Assembly (NCBI GenBank): GCA_963556195.1
Contig: OY744529.1
Location: forward strand, 60,954,080-61,018,079
Origin: Sepiola atlantica
Taxonomy: Eukaryota > Mollusca > Cephalopoda > Sepiida > Sepiolidae
Direction of reading: 5' to 3'
Length of the DNA stretch: 64,000 bases
The position numbers and the translations under genes were made by a program. Shown here piece by piece: positions 1 to 11,939 of the stretch; within the stretch, counting starts at the first letter, position 1; each line of letters opens with the position of its first letter. Under the pieces are notes generated by a model. It was not told where the DNA came from. It ran no database searches and worked only from the letters and a program-made list of their open reading frames with translations.

Positions 1-600
1 TGTTAATAGGCACACTTTTTAATTTTTGCCGTTATATTTCATGTTTGCGTTCTTAGTATTGTTTATATACTACACTAGATTTCCAATTTAAATACAGGCC
101 GCTCCCTTCAAGTACTTTTTCTCCTTTCCGGTCGTATTTCTGAATGACTGAATAAAGGAATAGCGGTTTCGCATCACAATACACAGAGCTGTACGTTCGA
201 ACACATATTCAAGAATAAAGGAATATAATTTTCGAACAGGTAACGAACTAAGACGAGGATGTTGAACATGATCGCTCCTTACGATTTCATAATCTTCTAT
301 AATACTAGTTTTATTTCAGTTTTAATATTCTGTTGACAACACTTAGCATAATTAACAATTACGTTTAACGAAAATGTAAACATAATGCACACAAGTTTAG
401 TATCATAAACAAAAATAATTTTTCTGTTTAAATATTCAGTTCAGAAAACGAGATAGAGAAGTCCGCCTAACGTTCGGATTCGTTTGCACAGTGAGATGTT
501 TTATTTATTTCTTTTTTACAGTTATCTTTCTTTCTGAGGCTTTTTCTTTTCAGACGACATTTTAAAAACATAGAGCTTGAAATATGTTTAATGACTATTG
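1..600. other. AT-rich stretch without a recognisable gene
   Basis: No open frame with recognisable protein similarity, no strong hairpin and no long tandem array was seen here. Confidence 0.5.
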
Positions 601-879
601 ATGATTAGTATTATGCGGCTTATTCAGACTACTATTCCTGTTTGCTTTTTCTATTCACAACGTTTCGGACGATGTCACTACCGACCGTCTTCACGTTCGA
701 CTCGAAGGTTATCAAGTTTACAAAAAATGCACTTGAAAATTGTCGGAGGCTTCATTAGCCGAAACGTGTTGAATATAACAATCAAGATGAAAATGTTATT
801 CCTAATATTACACATAATTGGAAGGAAAAGAATAAATTTTTTGGGGGATTGCTTTTATTTTCGACGAAATTTACTTTGA
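598..879 (+). repeat. Dispersed repeat with a short conserved peptide and an inverted partner
   Basis: A 93-codon open frame ends with the peptide KMHLKIVGGFISRNVLNITI. Almost the same peptide (KIYLKKVGGDIS, a stop, then NAVRIT) can be read at about 35650-35710, and its first part (EFYKMHLKKV) on the minus strand near 35270. Bases 651-696 also carry an inverted, roughly 70 percent similar copy of the DNA at 730-778, so the motif occurs here in both orientations about 35 bases apart. I read this as the end of a dispersed repeat that once encoded protein, not as a host gene. The parent element was not identified. Confidence 0.4.
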
Positions 880-1035
880 TAGACCCTTGATCCATTGGGT
901 ATCATCGACTGTTAACGGTCCTGTGAATTTTCATTTCGTATCGCCAGCCCGGACATTATTGTCAACACAAACTTAGGGTTAGTGTTTGATTAACCTAAGG
1001 AAAATGAATAAACGTTAGGGGGCGAATGCCAAATG

Positions 1036-1345
1036 GCATCACAGAAAGCTTCCATGGACGACACTACGAACGTCACACCAAAAGAAGCTGAGACACGCAA
1101 GTTACTCAGTATAATGGATGATCTGAGGATCTGGTCTAAAATTACCTTCACGCCTAAGAAGACCAGAGGCCTCTCTCTCAGGAACAAGAACGTATATTAG
1201 GATATCTGCTTTTCAGTCAGTGGTCAGAAAATCCCTACTGTCTCAAAAGAACTGATAAAGAGCGTGGGTAAATGGTACGATGAGACCTTGAAAGACACCA
1301 AGCAGCTTAAAGTGACAATCAAAACAGTTGATGAGAGTGCTGTCC

Positions 1346-1352
<7 letters not shown>
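1036..1352 (+). pseudogene. LINE reverse-transcriptase remnant (catalytic motif to thumb)
   Basis: The frame beginning at 1036 reads about 105 residues with one in-frame stop (TAG at 1198-1200). SMDD at 1051-1062 sits where the catalytic [F/Y]xDD box of non-LTR reverse transcriptases is expected. It is followed by a segment typical of this LINE type: a tryptophan-containing helix, a basic TPKKTRGLSL stretch, then KIPTVSKELIKSVGKWYDET. The frame runs straight into the (AT)n tract at 1350 and nothing recognisable follows, so the copy is broken at the microsatellite. It lacks the upstream palm and fingers and any endonuclease. Family knowledge places it among non-LTR retrotransposons; the clade is not assigned. 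It is too short and interrupted to be functional. Confidence 0.65.
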
Positions 1353-1437
<85 letters not shown>

Positions 1438-1520
1438 CAGAGACAGAGAGAGATAGACAAAGAAGAAGAGAGAGAGAGATAGAGATATAGATATATATGT
1501 GTGTGTGTGTTCGTGCGTTC

Positions 1521-1592
<72 letters not shown>
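1350..1592. repeat. Compound microsatellite (AT)n(GA)n(CAGAGA)n...(AT)n(GT)n
   Basis: Runs of AT (1350-1386), GA (about 1387-1418), GACAGA-type repeats, AT again (1524-1572) and GT (1573-1592). Open frames across it encode only low-complexity peptide. Confidence 0.95.
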
Positions 1593-1593
<1 letters not shown>

Positions 1594-2023
1594 CGTCATC
1601 CATGGACAGATTGTTTCGCTGTAGCATAGTTCTTCAGTATGGTTAGACAAGCAAGTTCTTCTAGCTGATATAAAACTTGACGGTTTTGTCAACAGTCGGA
1701 CTTCTTACTCACTACGCCATCTTCGAACCTGGAACTCGTATGGTTTATACAAACATTATCAGCTACCTGGAGTATTCATTCTTTTTCAAAGAACTATACA
1801 TTATCGCTGATAGTAATATATGTGTGTAGGGTGTAATTTATTTTACTAACTAACAAGTGATATGTTTTTAAGTAATATTATAAAGATAAGCTGCGCATAG
1901 AATATGCAAGATGTTATTGATTAGGTAAACACATCTTATTGTTAAAGTTTTATAATCTGATAACTGGGAGTACGTTTAAGTTAACAAATGCTGCATGAAT
2001 GCACAATATAGGCTATATTTGTG

Positions 2024-2038
2024 ATCTCTCTCTCTCTC

Positions 2039-2081
<43 letters not shown>
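2024..2081. repeat. (CT)n microsatellite
   Basis: About 58 bases of nearly pure CT. Confidence 0.95.
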
Positions 2082-2084
<3 letters not shown>

Positions 2085-2254
2085 GGAATGCAATTGAAAA
2101 CAAAGCTTCATAGAAGATCAAGCATAACTTTTCTCACGTAAAATTTTACGACGAATCCAATGGTGATATTATTATTTTTTTGTATTGGGGAGGGGGAATT
2201 AATATCGTGGGGTCTGTGATCCTGCCGGACATTACATAACCAATAAAGCAACGT

Positions 2255-2390
2255 ATAACTTTTTATTAAAACTTGAAAATTATAGAAATTTAAAATATAA
2301 TAAAAATGTTAATATGGTATTCAAGGCTGGGAGCAGCATTACATAAGGGTTTCAATTTATTCCCGGGTAACGCTGGACGTACCTGCTAGT
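2255..2390 (+). mobile_element. Helitron-like 3' end
   Basis: An AT-rich stretch leads to TCCCGGGTAACGCTGG, an imperfect hairpin, and about 9 bases later to CTAG followed by T (CTAG at 2386-2389). A hairpin shortly before a terminal CTRR is the known 3' signature of Helitrons. The sequence just upstream resembles 48370-48495 and 48585-48696, which end in the same way. The 5' end and any Rep/helicase gene are not visible, so this would be a non-autonomous copy. Confidence 0.5.
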
Positions 2391-3236
2391 ATTGAAATGT
2401 GCGCGTGCATATAATTGTGAGTGTTTGTGCGTGCGTGAATTAGTGTCTGTGTGCGCACGTGAACCTCTCAATCTTTTTCTATATAAAAGTAAGTCGCTGT
2501 TTGCTTGTTTGTGTGTTATAGAAATTGATATGTTAACAGAGCATTCGAATAAGTTTGAATATGAGTGGAATTTTTAACAGAATTAAAAACATAATCGAAA
2601 TTTTCTATCGATTTCATCTGGAGTAACTACAGGGATTAGCTTCATAAGATAACTGAAGTAAATTACAACGTAAAGAAACGAAATTCTTTTTTAGACTGAT
2701 TTTCTACGTTTCATTAAACAAAAATAAAATTAAGCAAAAAATATCTCAGTGAAAGATTGTAATTAAAAAGTTTAAACATTTACATAATTATTTTTATTGG
2801 CATTGTTTAAGATTTCAAATAATAAATAAGAATTATCCAGTATTCGTTATCGCCATTATTTTTTTACAGCTGTCACTTTAAGGAAGGCAATGTTTGCAAT
2901 ATCGATCATAATTCAATAATAATACTAATTATGTTAACCATATTTGACAGCAGGACACAGCTTTGTGAGTTGGTTCGTATTACATAGTGATATACATGAA
3001 GAGATACATGCATATCCGTACATCGGTTGGTGCGCACTTTAATGAGAAAATAGCGTATTGTAATATCCTGTCAATTTGTGTAGAACGAGATAAATACATC
3101 TATAATAGAGTGATATGCATAGCGACAAGGTAGGAAGGCATTATATAGAGGTTCTCACTTGAAAGCACGTTCTTCACAAACAGCTGTCAACACTTTATTA
3201 AACGCTACTATAACGCGCTAAGCACCACTTCAATGT

Positions 3237-3239
<3 letters not shown>
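2391..3239. other. AT-rich non-coding stretch
   Basis: A 61-codon open frame at 2392-2577 has no recognisable content. Nothing else was noted. Confidence 0.4.

Positions 3240-3312
<73 letters not shown>
3240..3312. repeat. (AT)n microsatellite
   Basis: About 72 bases of AT lying about 100 bases left of the foldback at 3411-3590. Confidence 0.97.
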
Positions 3313-3315
<3 letters not shown>

Positions 3316-3410
3316 AATATAGCAGGAAAAATCCCAGCAGAGTGCCTGATTAATTGAGAATTAAAGTTAAAAATTAAAAATTAAAAATTAAGAGTTAATA
3401 TTTATTTATT

Positions 3411-3586
3411 TTGGTACAGAAAAATTAGTACAACATTCGTACTGTCAGTTTCAAGCCCAGAAGGACTTAGCCATCCGGCTCTCTTCAACCTCTGTTGAGA
3501 TGACAACAGAAGCTGAAGAGAGCCGGATGGCTAAGTCCTTCTGCGCTTGAAACCGACGGTACGAATGTTGTACTAACTTTTCTGTA

Positions 3587-3590
<4 letters not shown>
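3411..3590. repeat. Long foldback palindrome (87-nt arms, 6-nt loop)
   Basis: Bases 3411-3497 are the reverse complement of 3504-3590 with only six mismatches by eye (about 93 percent), leaving a 6-base loop. A transcript from either strand would fold into a nearly perfect hairpin. The arm contains ACAACATTCGTACCGTCGG followed by TTTCAAG. A related arm (CATCGGTACCGTCGGTTT) forms the foldback at 37871-38020, so this is a family of foldback elements. A (TA)n tract begins exactly at the right end, and an AAAAATT tandem run precedes the left end. The minus-strand open frame over it is only a by-product of the palindrome. Confidence 0.85.

Positions 3591-3640
<50 letters not shown>
3590..3640. repeat. 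(TA)n microsatellite abutting the foldback
   Basis: About 50 bases of TA starting at the last base of the right foldback arm. Confidence 0.95.
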
Positions 3641-3643
<3 letters not shown>

Positions 3644-3659
3644 AAGATTTTGTTACATT

Positions 3660-4279
3660 CCAAAGTCCAAGATTGTATTTATGTTACGAAATATTTTTCA
3701 AAACATTCAACTTTTCGTACACTTTTACGGTTCTGTTTCGTTCAACAGGGGACAAACCAATGTCAATATCAGATATTTCCTCTTCAAACTCATCAGAAAA
3801 GACAAATAGTGAAATGATTTAAGCTCAATATACTGGATAGAGCAATTATAAAAATAAATGAACTACGGTTGAACTGAACATCATTCTGTTAGATTTACAA
3901 CATTTTGACCATTTCTGACGCACTCTCTTCACGAAATCTCTTTGTCCATCTTTATATCTTTCGTCACCGGACACTTTGTCAATATACAGTTTCCCAACTG
4001 GACAGACTCTATATTTTTATAACCTTTTTACGGACACACTTTTACTTTCTATTGCTTTATATTGTTTTTTTAATGTTTTAAATTTTGAATTTTGCCAACT
4101 TATCCATCTATGCAATTCCTCTGATGATAAGATTTAATCTTTAAAAAGCCTAGCTTAAGGAAAGAAAAAATAAACAGGTGTTTATCGAGTACACCTTGTA
4201 TTGAACAACTGAAGGTGAAATAGATTTGTCATTCGCACATTTTTATCTCTCTTTCTTCATTTATCTATCTATCTATCTA

Positions 4280-4322
<43 letters not shown>

Positions 4323-4497
4323 GTTTCATTTTTTCCTAACACTCCCCTAACTACAGGAACTTATATACTCCCTAACTACAGTAACTTATATATAGTGTCC
4401 CTAGCAGATGATATTGCTCTTATAGTTTTTAAATTAGCAACTATATTTTCTATTTACCCTAATTATTGGTCAGTTTATATTCCACTGAAGCGACAAA
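3660..4497. other. Non-coding stretch with a small compound microsatellite
   Basis: (ATCT)n, (CT)n and (AT)n lie at 4262-4322. A short duplication (CCCTAACTACAG followed by AACTTATATA) occurs near 4350-4392. No gene was recognised. Confidence 0.5.
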
Positions 4498-5504
4498 CTA
4501 ATATCTATCCTTGAAGCTGCAACCCGTAGATCCAATGTAAGTTCTAGTTCGATTTCTTTCAATAACGTTGCACTTATATACTATACCTGAAATTAAGCAT
4601 TTCCCTTCCAATGGGCATTCGTTTTCATTTCTACAGTAACATTGGGGATCGGCATCCAGAACTTGGGGTCCATTTCTTCTAGTATATCTATTTATATTAT
4701 CTATTTTAGCATTATTAGAGCCTACAATAGTTGAGGCTAAGTTAATCGAGGTTGAGAATGATAGTTTGATAAATTTACCTATTTTATTATCTGAAGGGAC
4801 GTTCTTAATAATTCTGTTAAATTGTTTAGGCATGTTAATAAAGGTATGGATGCCATAATCGGTTGGACCAGATCGAGTTTCTACGTCTGTTTTTCTTCGT
4901 AATATTATTACTATAAGTTGGTGGGAGTGTAGCTCGTCTACGATTTGGTGTGATTTTATGTGTATTAATTGTATTGCTTCTATTCATGCTTAGCCTAGGG
5001 TTGCTAATAGCCATGTTATATGATATTATATGGGACGTTCCCCTACTTCAAGTGCCGCCCGCACTTTCATATACCTTATCTCCTTGCTGTATTCTGACCT
5101 GTCTAATGCTTCATTGTAATATTTTTTAAAATTATTATTGAATAATTGTTTATTGGAGGATATATTCGATATTCTTTAAGAGATACTGAGGATAAAACTT
5201 TCTGTACAGAACTTGGATGGTTCGAATTATAGTCACCGTAATATAGCATGTGATTGGGTTTATGGTATGGTTCATAACTATTATTGTTTAAGTCTAGGAT
5301 GATGTCAACAAAATTCACTACTTTATGGTTTATATCTATGCTTATTTTGAGGTCTAGATTTGTAAGGACCTGATCTATAGCTTTATTGGTGTTCTCTAAG
5401 TTTCTATCGCTAGAGTTAACGAAGAATAGTGCATCATCCCTATATAATCTCCTTATATGTAGAACCTTGCTATAGAGCTCCTTCAGAAAGTAAAGGCCAA
5501 CCAA
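4498..5504 (-). pseudogene. Penelope-like retroelement remnant (RT C-terminus plus GIY-YIG endonuclease)
   Basis: Read on the minus strand, 5504-5103 encodes an RT segment with YRDD as the catalytic box, followed by KISIDINHKVVNFVDIILDL and a YEPYHKPNH-type stretch, the arrangement seen after the catalytic motif in Penelope-like elements (PLEs). After a frame break of about 270 bases that still contains a basic KNRRRNSIW segment, 4833-4498 continues into the endonuclease part. There a CxC..CPLxGKCL cysteine cluster is followed by GIVYKCNV and YIGSTGCSFKDRY, the two halves of a GIY-YIG active site. The order RT then GIY-YIG is the known PLE layout. The RT N-terminus is missing and the endonuclease is cut just after its catalytic arginine. 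At least one frameshift and several stops make it a relic. Confidence 0.8.
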
Positions 5505-5519
5505 GTCGGTTACCTGCGC

Positions 5520-5892
5520 GGAATTCGGACCTGCATAGTAATACTAAAATTTTGTTCTCTATTTGTCCTCGTCCATAATTTATTATATAGAATTAGTGTT
5601 ATACTAGGTAACTTCATGATTTATATTTCTAGTCTGGTGATGTTTGTTTATGACAAGGCCATATCAAGAGCTTTATCAGTTTATTTATAAAATACTTTAA
5701 TTAAGCTGTACATTAATCCCATTATATATATTTTTTAATTTGAAATTAGGAGTATTAATTCAAAACATCGGAATATGAAACTAATATATATGCTCTGTTG
5801 TTGCAAGTTGACAATCATCGAGCTTTAAATTGGAAGATGTTGGTATACATTAAGAATAGAAGGTATATGCTAAAACATATATTTTCGCACTC

Positions 5893-5969
<77 letters not shown>

Positions 5970-6388
5970 TCGCGTCTTATACTCTGTCGTTTTGAATTTA
6001 TCTCCACTATGGCATCACATTATACCGATGTTAATGATGAACTCTTTTAAGGGTCAGCTTTTAGAGCGGTTACAAAAGGGTATCTCTACTCCGTTTGGCG
6101 ACACGATGGATATTTTCAGATGATATCGTCTTTTGCTTGGGGACCATTTAAATACTCCCCTCTCCTTTGTGTAGATTTAATATCATCGAACTTTTCCTTT
6201 CAAGTACATTAAATGGCACACTGCGATTAACCCCTGCTCCTTTGGGACGTATATCATTGTAGTTCAAGCAATGTCAATATTCGTATAATCCGGAGTTTTC
6301 CTGCATTTTATAGATTTGCTTTTGCACTTATGGCTATGCACTAACATCTATACGTGTCCGTACACGGTTTTCTTCCGTTCGTTTTTTA

Positions 6389-6462
<74 letters not shown>

Positions 6463-7206
6463 TCTTTATGTATATACGTCTATATGTAATTTTGTGACTC
6501 TCTTGCATCGTATCATTCAATCTGCATATCAACTTCTGTTTGTATTAACAATATATTTTGTTAATTATATTTATAATTTAAGAATCCTTTTATATATTCT
6601 TTTATATATTATATTTTACCTATATCAAGTGTTAACCTGAAATCATTAGTCTATTTTTCATATTTTATTGTTGTCATAATATTCTACTACATCAAATTCC
6701 TAGTCTATTTTATCATTATTATCATTATAATTATTAGTTATTTAGTGAAAATGTTGACCTTTATTCCTATGTCGAAGTTATTCAATTATTTTTGAAGATA
6801 TGTTTATAGATAATAGTCTTTAAAACTGTGGTTCTTAATTATAATATTTTTAATTTAATTAATTTTGAATTTTATCAATTTTCTTTTTAAATTTCTTACC
6901 ATTATTATTTTCTATATTTATTCTTTTATTTTATTTTATTCACTACTATTTACTTTAAAAGATTAGACTGTATTTTTATTTACTGTTTCACATTTTCATT
7001 ATGATATATTTATAGATAATTGTTTTTAAATTTGTTTTTGAGAATATATTTTTAATTAAATTAATGTAAAAATGTTATTTGTTTTTAATTTTTCATTTTA
7101 AATTTCTCATATATATTTTCATATTTTTGTAAGAAATTTTTTTATTGCAAAATGTTTTCTATGCTTGTATTTCTGATATTGTGTCCATGTATATGTGTGT
7201 TTTCAT
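5520..7206. other. AT-rich stretch with two (AT)n tracts
   Basis: (AT)n lies at 5890-5967 and 6394-6459. The rest is very AT-rich with no recognisable gene. Short open frames over the AT tracts are artefacts. Confidence 0.6.
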
Positions 7207-7240
7207 TGTTGTGAGCCGCTGTAATAGCGAAACACGTGTC
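7207..7240 (+). ncRNA. Degenerate hammerhead-ribozyme-like motif
   Basis: GTTGTGAG stands where CTGATGAG is expected. A four-base-pair stem II (CGCT/AGCG, loop GTAAT) leads into GAAAC and then ACGTGTC, giving the very short stem III of A-U and C-G with loop ACGT and a GUC cleavage triplet. Hammerheads with minimal stem III are documented in Penelope-like elements. The altered first core box makes activity unlikely. Confidence 0.4.
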
Positions 7241-7292
7241 CCCAGATACATAATTTTTAAATTCTATGCTTAAAAAACATGGTCTTTATATA
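7207..7292 (+). mobile_element. Penelope-like terminal repeat fragment
   Basis: A hammerhead-like core (7207-7240) is followed about 40 bases later by ACATGGTCTTTATATAGCAA. The same order occurs on the minus strand in the terminal repeats of the PLE at 14253-14360 and 16822-16930, where a closely similar GGTCTTTATA(C/T)AGCAA stretch follows. An (AT)n tract begins at once on the right. I infer an orphan PLE terminal repeat. Confidence 0.5.
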
Positions 7293-7298
7293 GCAATA

Positions 7299-7300
<2 letters not shown>

Positions 7301-7390
<90 letters not shown>
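7301..7390. repeat. (AT)n(GT)n microsatellite
   Basis: AT run followed by a short GT run. A further (AT)n lies at 7519-7558. Confidence 0.95.
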
Positions 7391-7517
7391 ACACGTGTCT
7401 ATATATGCAGAGGAAATAACTCATGTGTATGTAAAGCGAGGCAACTCCGTAATTCTCAAGGTAAGAAAATATACCAGTAGTACAATTGTCTAAAAAAATA
7501 CCATTATAAGCTTACAA

Positions 7518-7559
<42 letters not shown>

Positions 7560-7561
<2 letters not shown>

Positions 7562-8175
7562 AGTAAACCATTGCTAATAATTTTAATTTTGGTAAATAAA
7601 TGCATAAAAGATAAAATAGTATGTATGTGACCGTATTCAGAAAATAATGCACGTTTTACTGGCGTTAAAATCCATTATGAAAACAATTATTATATGTTAT
7701 TTCCTTCTTAAAACCGGTGATGAAGGTTCAGTTTTCAGCTTTATTCAAATTATCAGCCCATCAAGACAAAAAAGATAACTGGCTGCCACATGGTAGGTGA
7801 CGATAATGTGAAATTGGACAGAATTTGCTTGTGTTTCATTTTTGTGAGATATTTTATTAGACCAGAAAATGAAGTCTGCTGCTGAAAGGAGTGAATGCAT
7901 TTATGACGAAACTCTCTACAAATAAAACTATTTCGGTTTTAGTCATTTGAAAACAACATAGCGATGAACTTTCGAGAGAGCAACGAAAACTTAGCTGATA
8001 CGTTATCGTCGCCATGTTATGGCAACTGTTTCTGATATATGCATAGAGCACAATACATGGCGGACCACTTAAAAGTGAACCGAATGCTAGTTGACTGGAA
8101 GAATCTAAGTAAGAATAAAGGCAGTAGAAGTATAGCTTTCATTGTTGTTTCATTTATTTTACTTTCATTCAAGCA
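7560..8175. other. Non-coding stretch
   Basis: No recognisable gene or structured repeat was noted. Confidence 0.4.
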
Positions 8176-8179
8176 ACAT

Positions 8180-9114
8180 ATTTGTTTACGTTACATTTAC
8201 ATTTTTGCATGTTGACACTGTCGGGGAAACAGGAAGCAGAGAAGGGAATTCCACAGGCAAGCGGTCCGAGAAAAGAATCTATCATAGTAGAAAATCGTCC
8301 AGTATCTAGGGGCCAAGTGAAGTGGTTGGATTTAGTAATAGTCGGGTTCGTCGGGGGTATTTTCGTTTAGGGGATACAAGTGCAATCAGTTAATCGGAGT
8401 ACATTCCGTGGAAGTACTTATAAAACAAGCACAGGGATGCAACTCTGCGGAGATGCGAAAAAGGATGGAGCTTGGCAGAAAGTGTGGGACCTATTAGATT
8501 AGAAATTCTTTTTGCAGTTTGTCCAAAAGGGAGAGACTAGTGGTTGGTGCACCAGTCCAGATGTGGTGGCAGTACTTCATGCTTGAGCGAATGGTGCGTT
8601 TATAGAGATATAGGATACTAGCAGGTGTGGGACCATTTCTAACTCCGTAGATGGAGCCTGCATTATTTGCAGCAGCCTTGGCAATATTTTTTATGTACTT
8701 ATTCATGTTGCCCAACAATGTCAAGCCGAGGAGTGTACACGTTTGACTTTTGGGAAGAGTGCTATTGACCATGATAATTTGTGGTTCGAAAGGTTTCTTA
8801 TAGTTGTTAAAAGACAGGAACTTTGTCTTGGTAGCATTAAATGTGATCATCCATTTGGGGCCCCATTCTACTATAGACTGGTAGTCATTTTCTAAGGATT
8901 CAGACATTGCCTTGCATGTGTAGACATTCGATTTGTCCTCATGTCGGAAATAGAGCGTGCTGTCATCAGCAAATACATTCATTTCAGACGCAATTGCATC
9001 GGGGAGGTCGTTCATGAAGATCTGGAATAATATGGGTCCAAGTATCGACCTCTGAGGAACACCCCTATTGATGTAATGTTGTGTACTTGTTTTTTGTTGT
9101 TGTTTTCTAAGCAT
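8180..9114 (-). pseudogene. LINE ORF2 remnant (RT palm to C-terminus)
   Basis: The minus-strand frame 9114-8494 (206 codons) begins in the RT palm with GVPQRSILGPILFQIF and contains the catalytic box FADDSTLY, then WMITFNATKTKFLSFN, LLGLTLLGN and a C-terminal YLYKRTIRSSMKYCHHIW segment. These are standard landmarks of jockey/CR1-type non-LTR retrotransposons. After the stop the similarity continues to about 8180 in another frame, where RFFSRTACLWNSL matches the conserved FFPR..LWNSLP tail of this LINE type. The same tail is found as separate copies at 10243-10377 and 45767-46105. The endonuclease, fingers and ORF1 are missing. It is a 5'-truncated, frameshifted relic; the clade assignment is tentative. 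Confidence 0.8.
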
Positions 9115-9572
9115 GTTTTAACACTTGCTAATAAGAAATGCTTAAAGTGCTCTCCGTTGAAATCTGCGCACTTCTGGGCATGCAGAACCACGTTTAGCTG
9201 ATACTGAGATCGAACTACATTTAAGTAGGTAACTCTGTATAAGCAGATATAAATTATTAAATTGAGTACGATTCGAACTTAAGTCATTCTCGTATTAACA
9301 CTTTCTATACATATCCACGCATGCGTAGACACACACACATGCGCATGCGCGCGTGCGTAATGCCATTAACTCTTGCTTGTACGTACATCTGACATGTTCG
9401 AATGCAAGAGGCAATGGGCGCTATTCTCAACATTGCTTACCCTAACGTAAAGTCTTGCATTTCATCATTTTAACACAATAAAAAAATCGTGTTTTTACAC
9501 AATATTATATATATATATAAATTTTAGATAATGTGATATCTGCTAATTTTTTTCTTTTCAATTAAAATACAG
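9115..9572. other. Non-coding stretch
   Basis: Alternating CA/GC-rich bases occur around 9325-9358. No gene was recognised. Confidence 0.4.
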
Positions 9573-9736
9573 ATGATAGCTACTTTCAGGAACGAGTCCC
9601 GAGAGACCACTGTGATGTTCCAGCGTATTGCCCTAGGAATCACCTGACGCAACGTCATATCCGTTATGATGTCGTCCTTCGACGCTTAAGTTTAGATGAA
9701 GAGAAAACAACTGAACATTTATTTGGTCTTTGGTAG
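9573..9736 (+). other. Unrecognised short open reading frame with exon-like composition
   Basis: From about 9575 a frame of 53 codons runs to TAG at 9734-9736. Its composition looks protein-like (for example DHCDVPAYCPRNHLTQRHIR) and is free of low complexity. It is preceded by a pyrimidine-rich run ending in ATACAG, which resembles a splice acceptor. I do not recognise the protein. It could be a transposon fragment or a terminal exon; no partner exon was found. Confidence 0.2.
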
Positions 9737-9912
9737 ATTGTCGTTCAAAACTTTGGAAGTTTCTTAACAAGAACAATTTTTTTGATCAATCAATAAATAC
9801 AGTTTGTTTCATTTATTAGGTTAAACCTTTAAACGTATGTTATAAAATATATAAATTAATAAATTCTAACACGCTGGGGGACATTGTAAATAGGGCAGTC
9901 TAATTGTATGTA

Positions 9913-10035
<123 letters not shown>

Positions 10036-10242
10036 TAATTATGGAAATAATACTCCAACGTAATGGAAAATATAAAACGAAAAACAAAAATTGTTCATAT
10101 ATTAATCCAAGTTTCGTCTTTATTTCAAGACTTTCTCAATATGACTTTTCCACATTGGACTGATCTCTAACCTCTTGTAAGACATTCACAACAATAACTC
10201 ATCTCTCTGCTACAAGTGAAAAGAACGTTCCTTTTTTCTTTT

Positions 10243-10377
10243 TCCATGCGAAATTTCCATGAACAAAGCTTCTTTCCAAGAATCTCTCACTCGTGGAACA
10301 ATTTACCACGGGGCTGCTTCCCTTCAAACTTCAACATGGTCGTCTTCTAAACCAATGTCAACAAATACTTGCCATAA
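10243..10377 (+). pseudogene. LINE ORF2 C-terminal fragment
   Basis: The plus-strand frame reads EQSFFPRISHSWNNLPRGCF followed by PSNFNMVVF, a stop, then TNVNKYLP. This matches the conserved LINE tail also seen at 8180-8300 and 45767-46105 (FFPR, then WNxLP, then NxxxF, then NVNK). Only the last 45 or so residues remain. Confidence 0.6.
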
Positions 10378-10379
10378 AC

Positions 10380-11938
10380 CGTCACTATAAGTAATTATTC
10401 ATGGATCAATTCTTTTCTCATATTCTTCATCATTCAAACTAACCATCTAACCATCATCGTCGAGTGTCTTTTCGCCTTTATAAGTGGTGACTCCAGAGTA
10501 AAAATAAAATTAAATAAATCAATACGTAAACTACTTACATTCCCGTTTACGTTCGGATATAAAAAGACTTCAAACACTTTAGATTTAAATGCCCGGATAG
10601 TCCATTTCCAATCGTATATAGACACGTTAGTATATATAATCTGAAAAAGACGCAATGTCACAAGCCATGGGCATAATTATATGAATAGAGTCTTATTTAA
10701 TCATTGTGTATTTAGGGCAAAACACAGACGTCCATTTACCACAATACGTCTGTGACAAACTCACACGCATTTAACAAAAAAGGGATAGCCATTTTAAAAA
10801 CCTTTTTAATGATTTAGTCCGATAATAAAGTGAGTCATTATTACTTTGTAAAAGGACCAACTCCTGTGATTATTCATCTCGAAAGTCAACTATCAGCGCC
10901 ATCTGCCGGCTGAGTACAAACGAGAGAGGGGTAGAGAGAAAGAAAGAAAAAGAGAGAGCAAGAGAGAGAGAGAGAGAGTGAGAGAGAGGGAGGGAAAGAA
11001 ACAAAGATAAAGCAAAAGCGCAACGAGTAAAAAAAGAGAAAGAAATTGACAGAGAAAAAGAAAAGAAAAGAAAACCATTTAAAAATGTAGACACTTTAAT
11101 GGTTGCAATGCAAACCCCCTACCACCATCGTAAATAGCCGACTCTACTCCCATCACGTGCCCATCAGTTACGACTGACTGATTATACTGGCCATTATGAC
11201 ATATATCGTTCTGTCGGTTCATTCATTTATTTACTCAGCCACCCGGACGATTACTCCTAACGCTGCACAGAACAGCAGCTGCCTCTTGGATGACACCCTT
11301 CAACCTTTTTACAAAAACACCATTAAGACGTTGCTTTTATCTCATGGCGGGCGAAATGGACTTTCTTGCCGATTCTATTTCTGCATCTCGCTAGACTATG
11401 AGCTGCAGTTACATGCAGTACAAATGACAAAATTATCATACATCTGAAACAGTAGACTTTTTTTATAAATTTACTAGAAATTCCATCCTGGAATTACCCG
11501 GGATAGAATGAGGAATCGTATTCCTTTTTTGCGCTGCCTGTAGTATCATATTTACCTTTTTATTGCTATTTTTCAATTTTATGGGTGGGCTCAATGATGT
11601 ACGTAGCATTGGTTTTCTGAGATAAAATGTAAGTAAAGTGACATTAATGCAAATAAATATAGGTATGTTAATCCTTTGAGGCACCCCCAGCGTTTACCGG
11701 GAATCAATGACGAATTCTGTGCACTCTTTCTCCAAGCCCTGAACCCCATATTACCATTCGTGTTCATATTCTCTAATTTCGCTAATTTTCAAGTTATAAA
11801 CTAAAGAAAATGAAGTAAAGCGTAGTGTTTTCTTTTTTGTGAATGTCAGACGCGAACGTAGCCTTCACGTATTGTACGCCTTTGATCAAAATGAAATATA
11901 CTTATTCAAGTAATCTGAATAGTCTAGTTTAAGATTAT
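10380..11938. other. Non-coding stretch with a purine-rich tract
   Basis: A GA/GAAA-rich strand lies at 10921-11065 and is the only striking feature. The Phe/Ser/Leu-rich minus-strand frames over it are low-complexity artefacts. The 83-codon frame at 11196-11447 has no recognisable content. Confidence 0.5.
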
Positions 11939-11939
11939 A

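Noticed and set aside
1224..1627. Open frames of 72-102 codons over the compound microsatellite
   Set aside because: They encode only repeated YI, RE or LS pairs and arise from dinucleotide repeats.
3451..3663. 70-codon minus-strand frame over the foldback
   Set aside because: Open only because of the palindrome and the TA repeat.
10870..11094. Minus-strand frames rich in Phe, Ser and Leu
   Set aside because: Produced by a GA-rich tract; low complexity.
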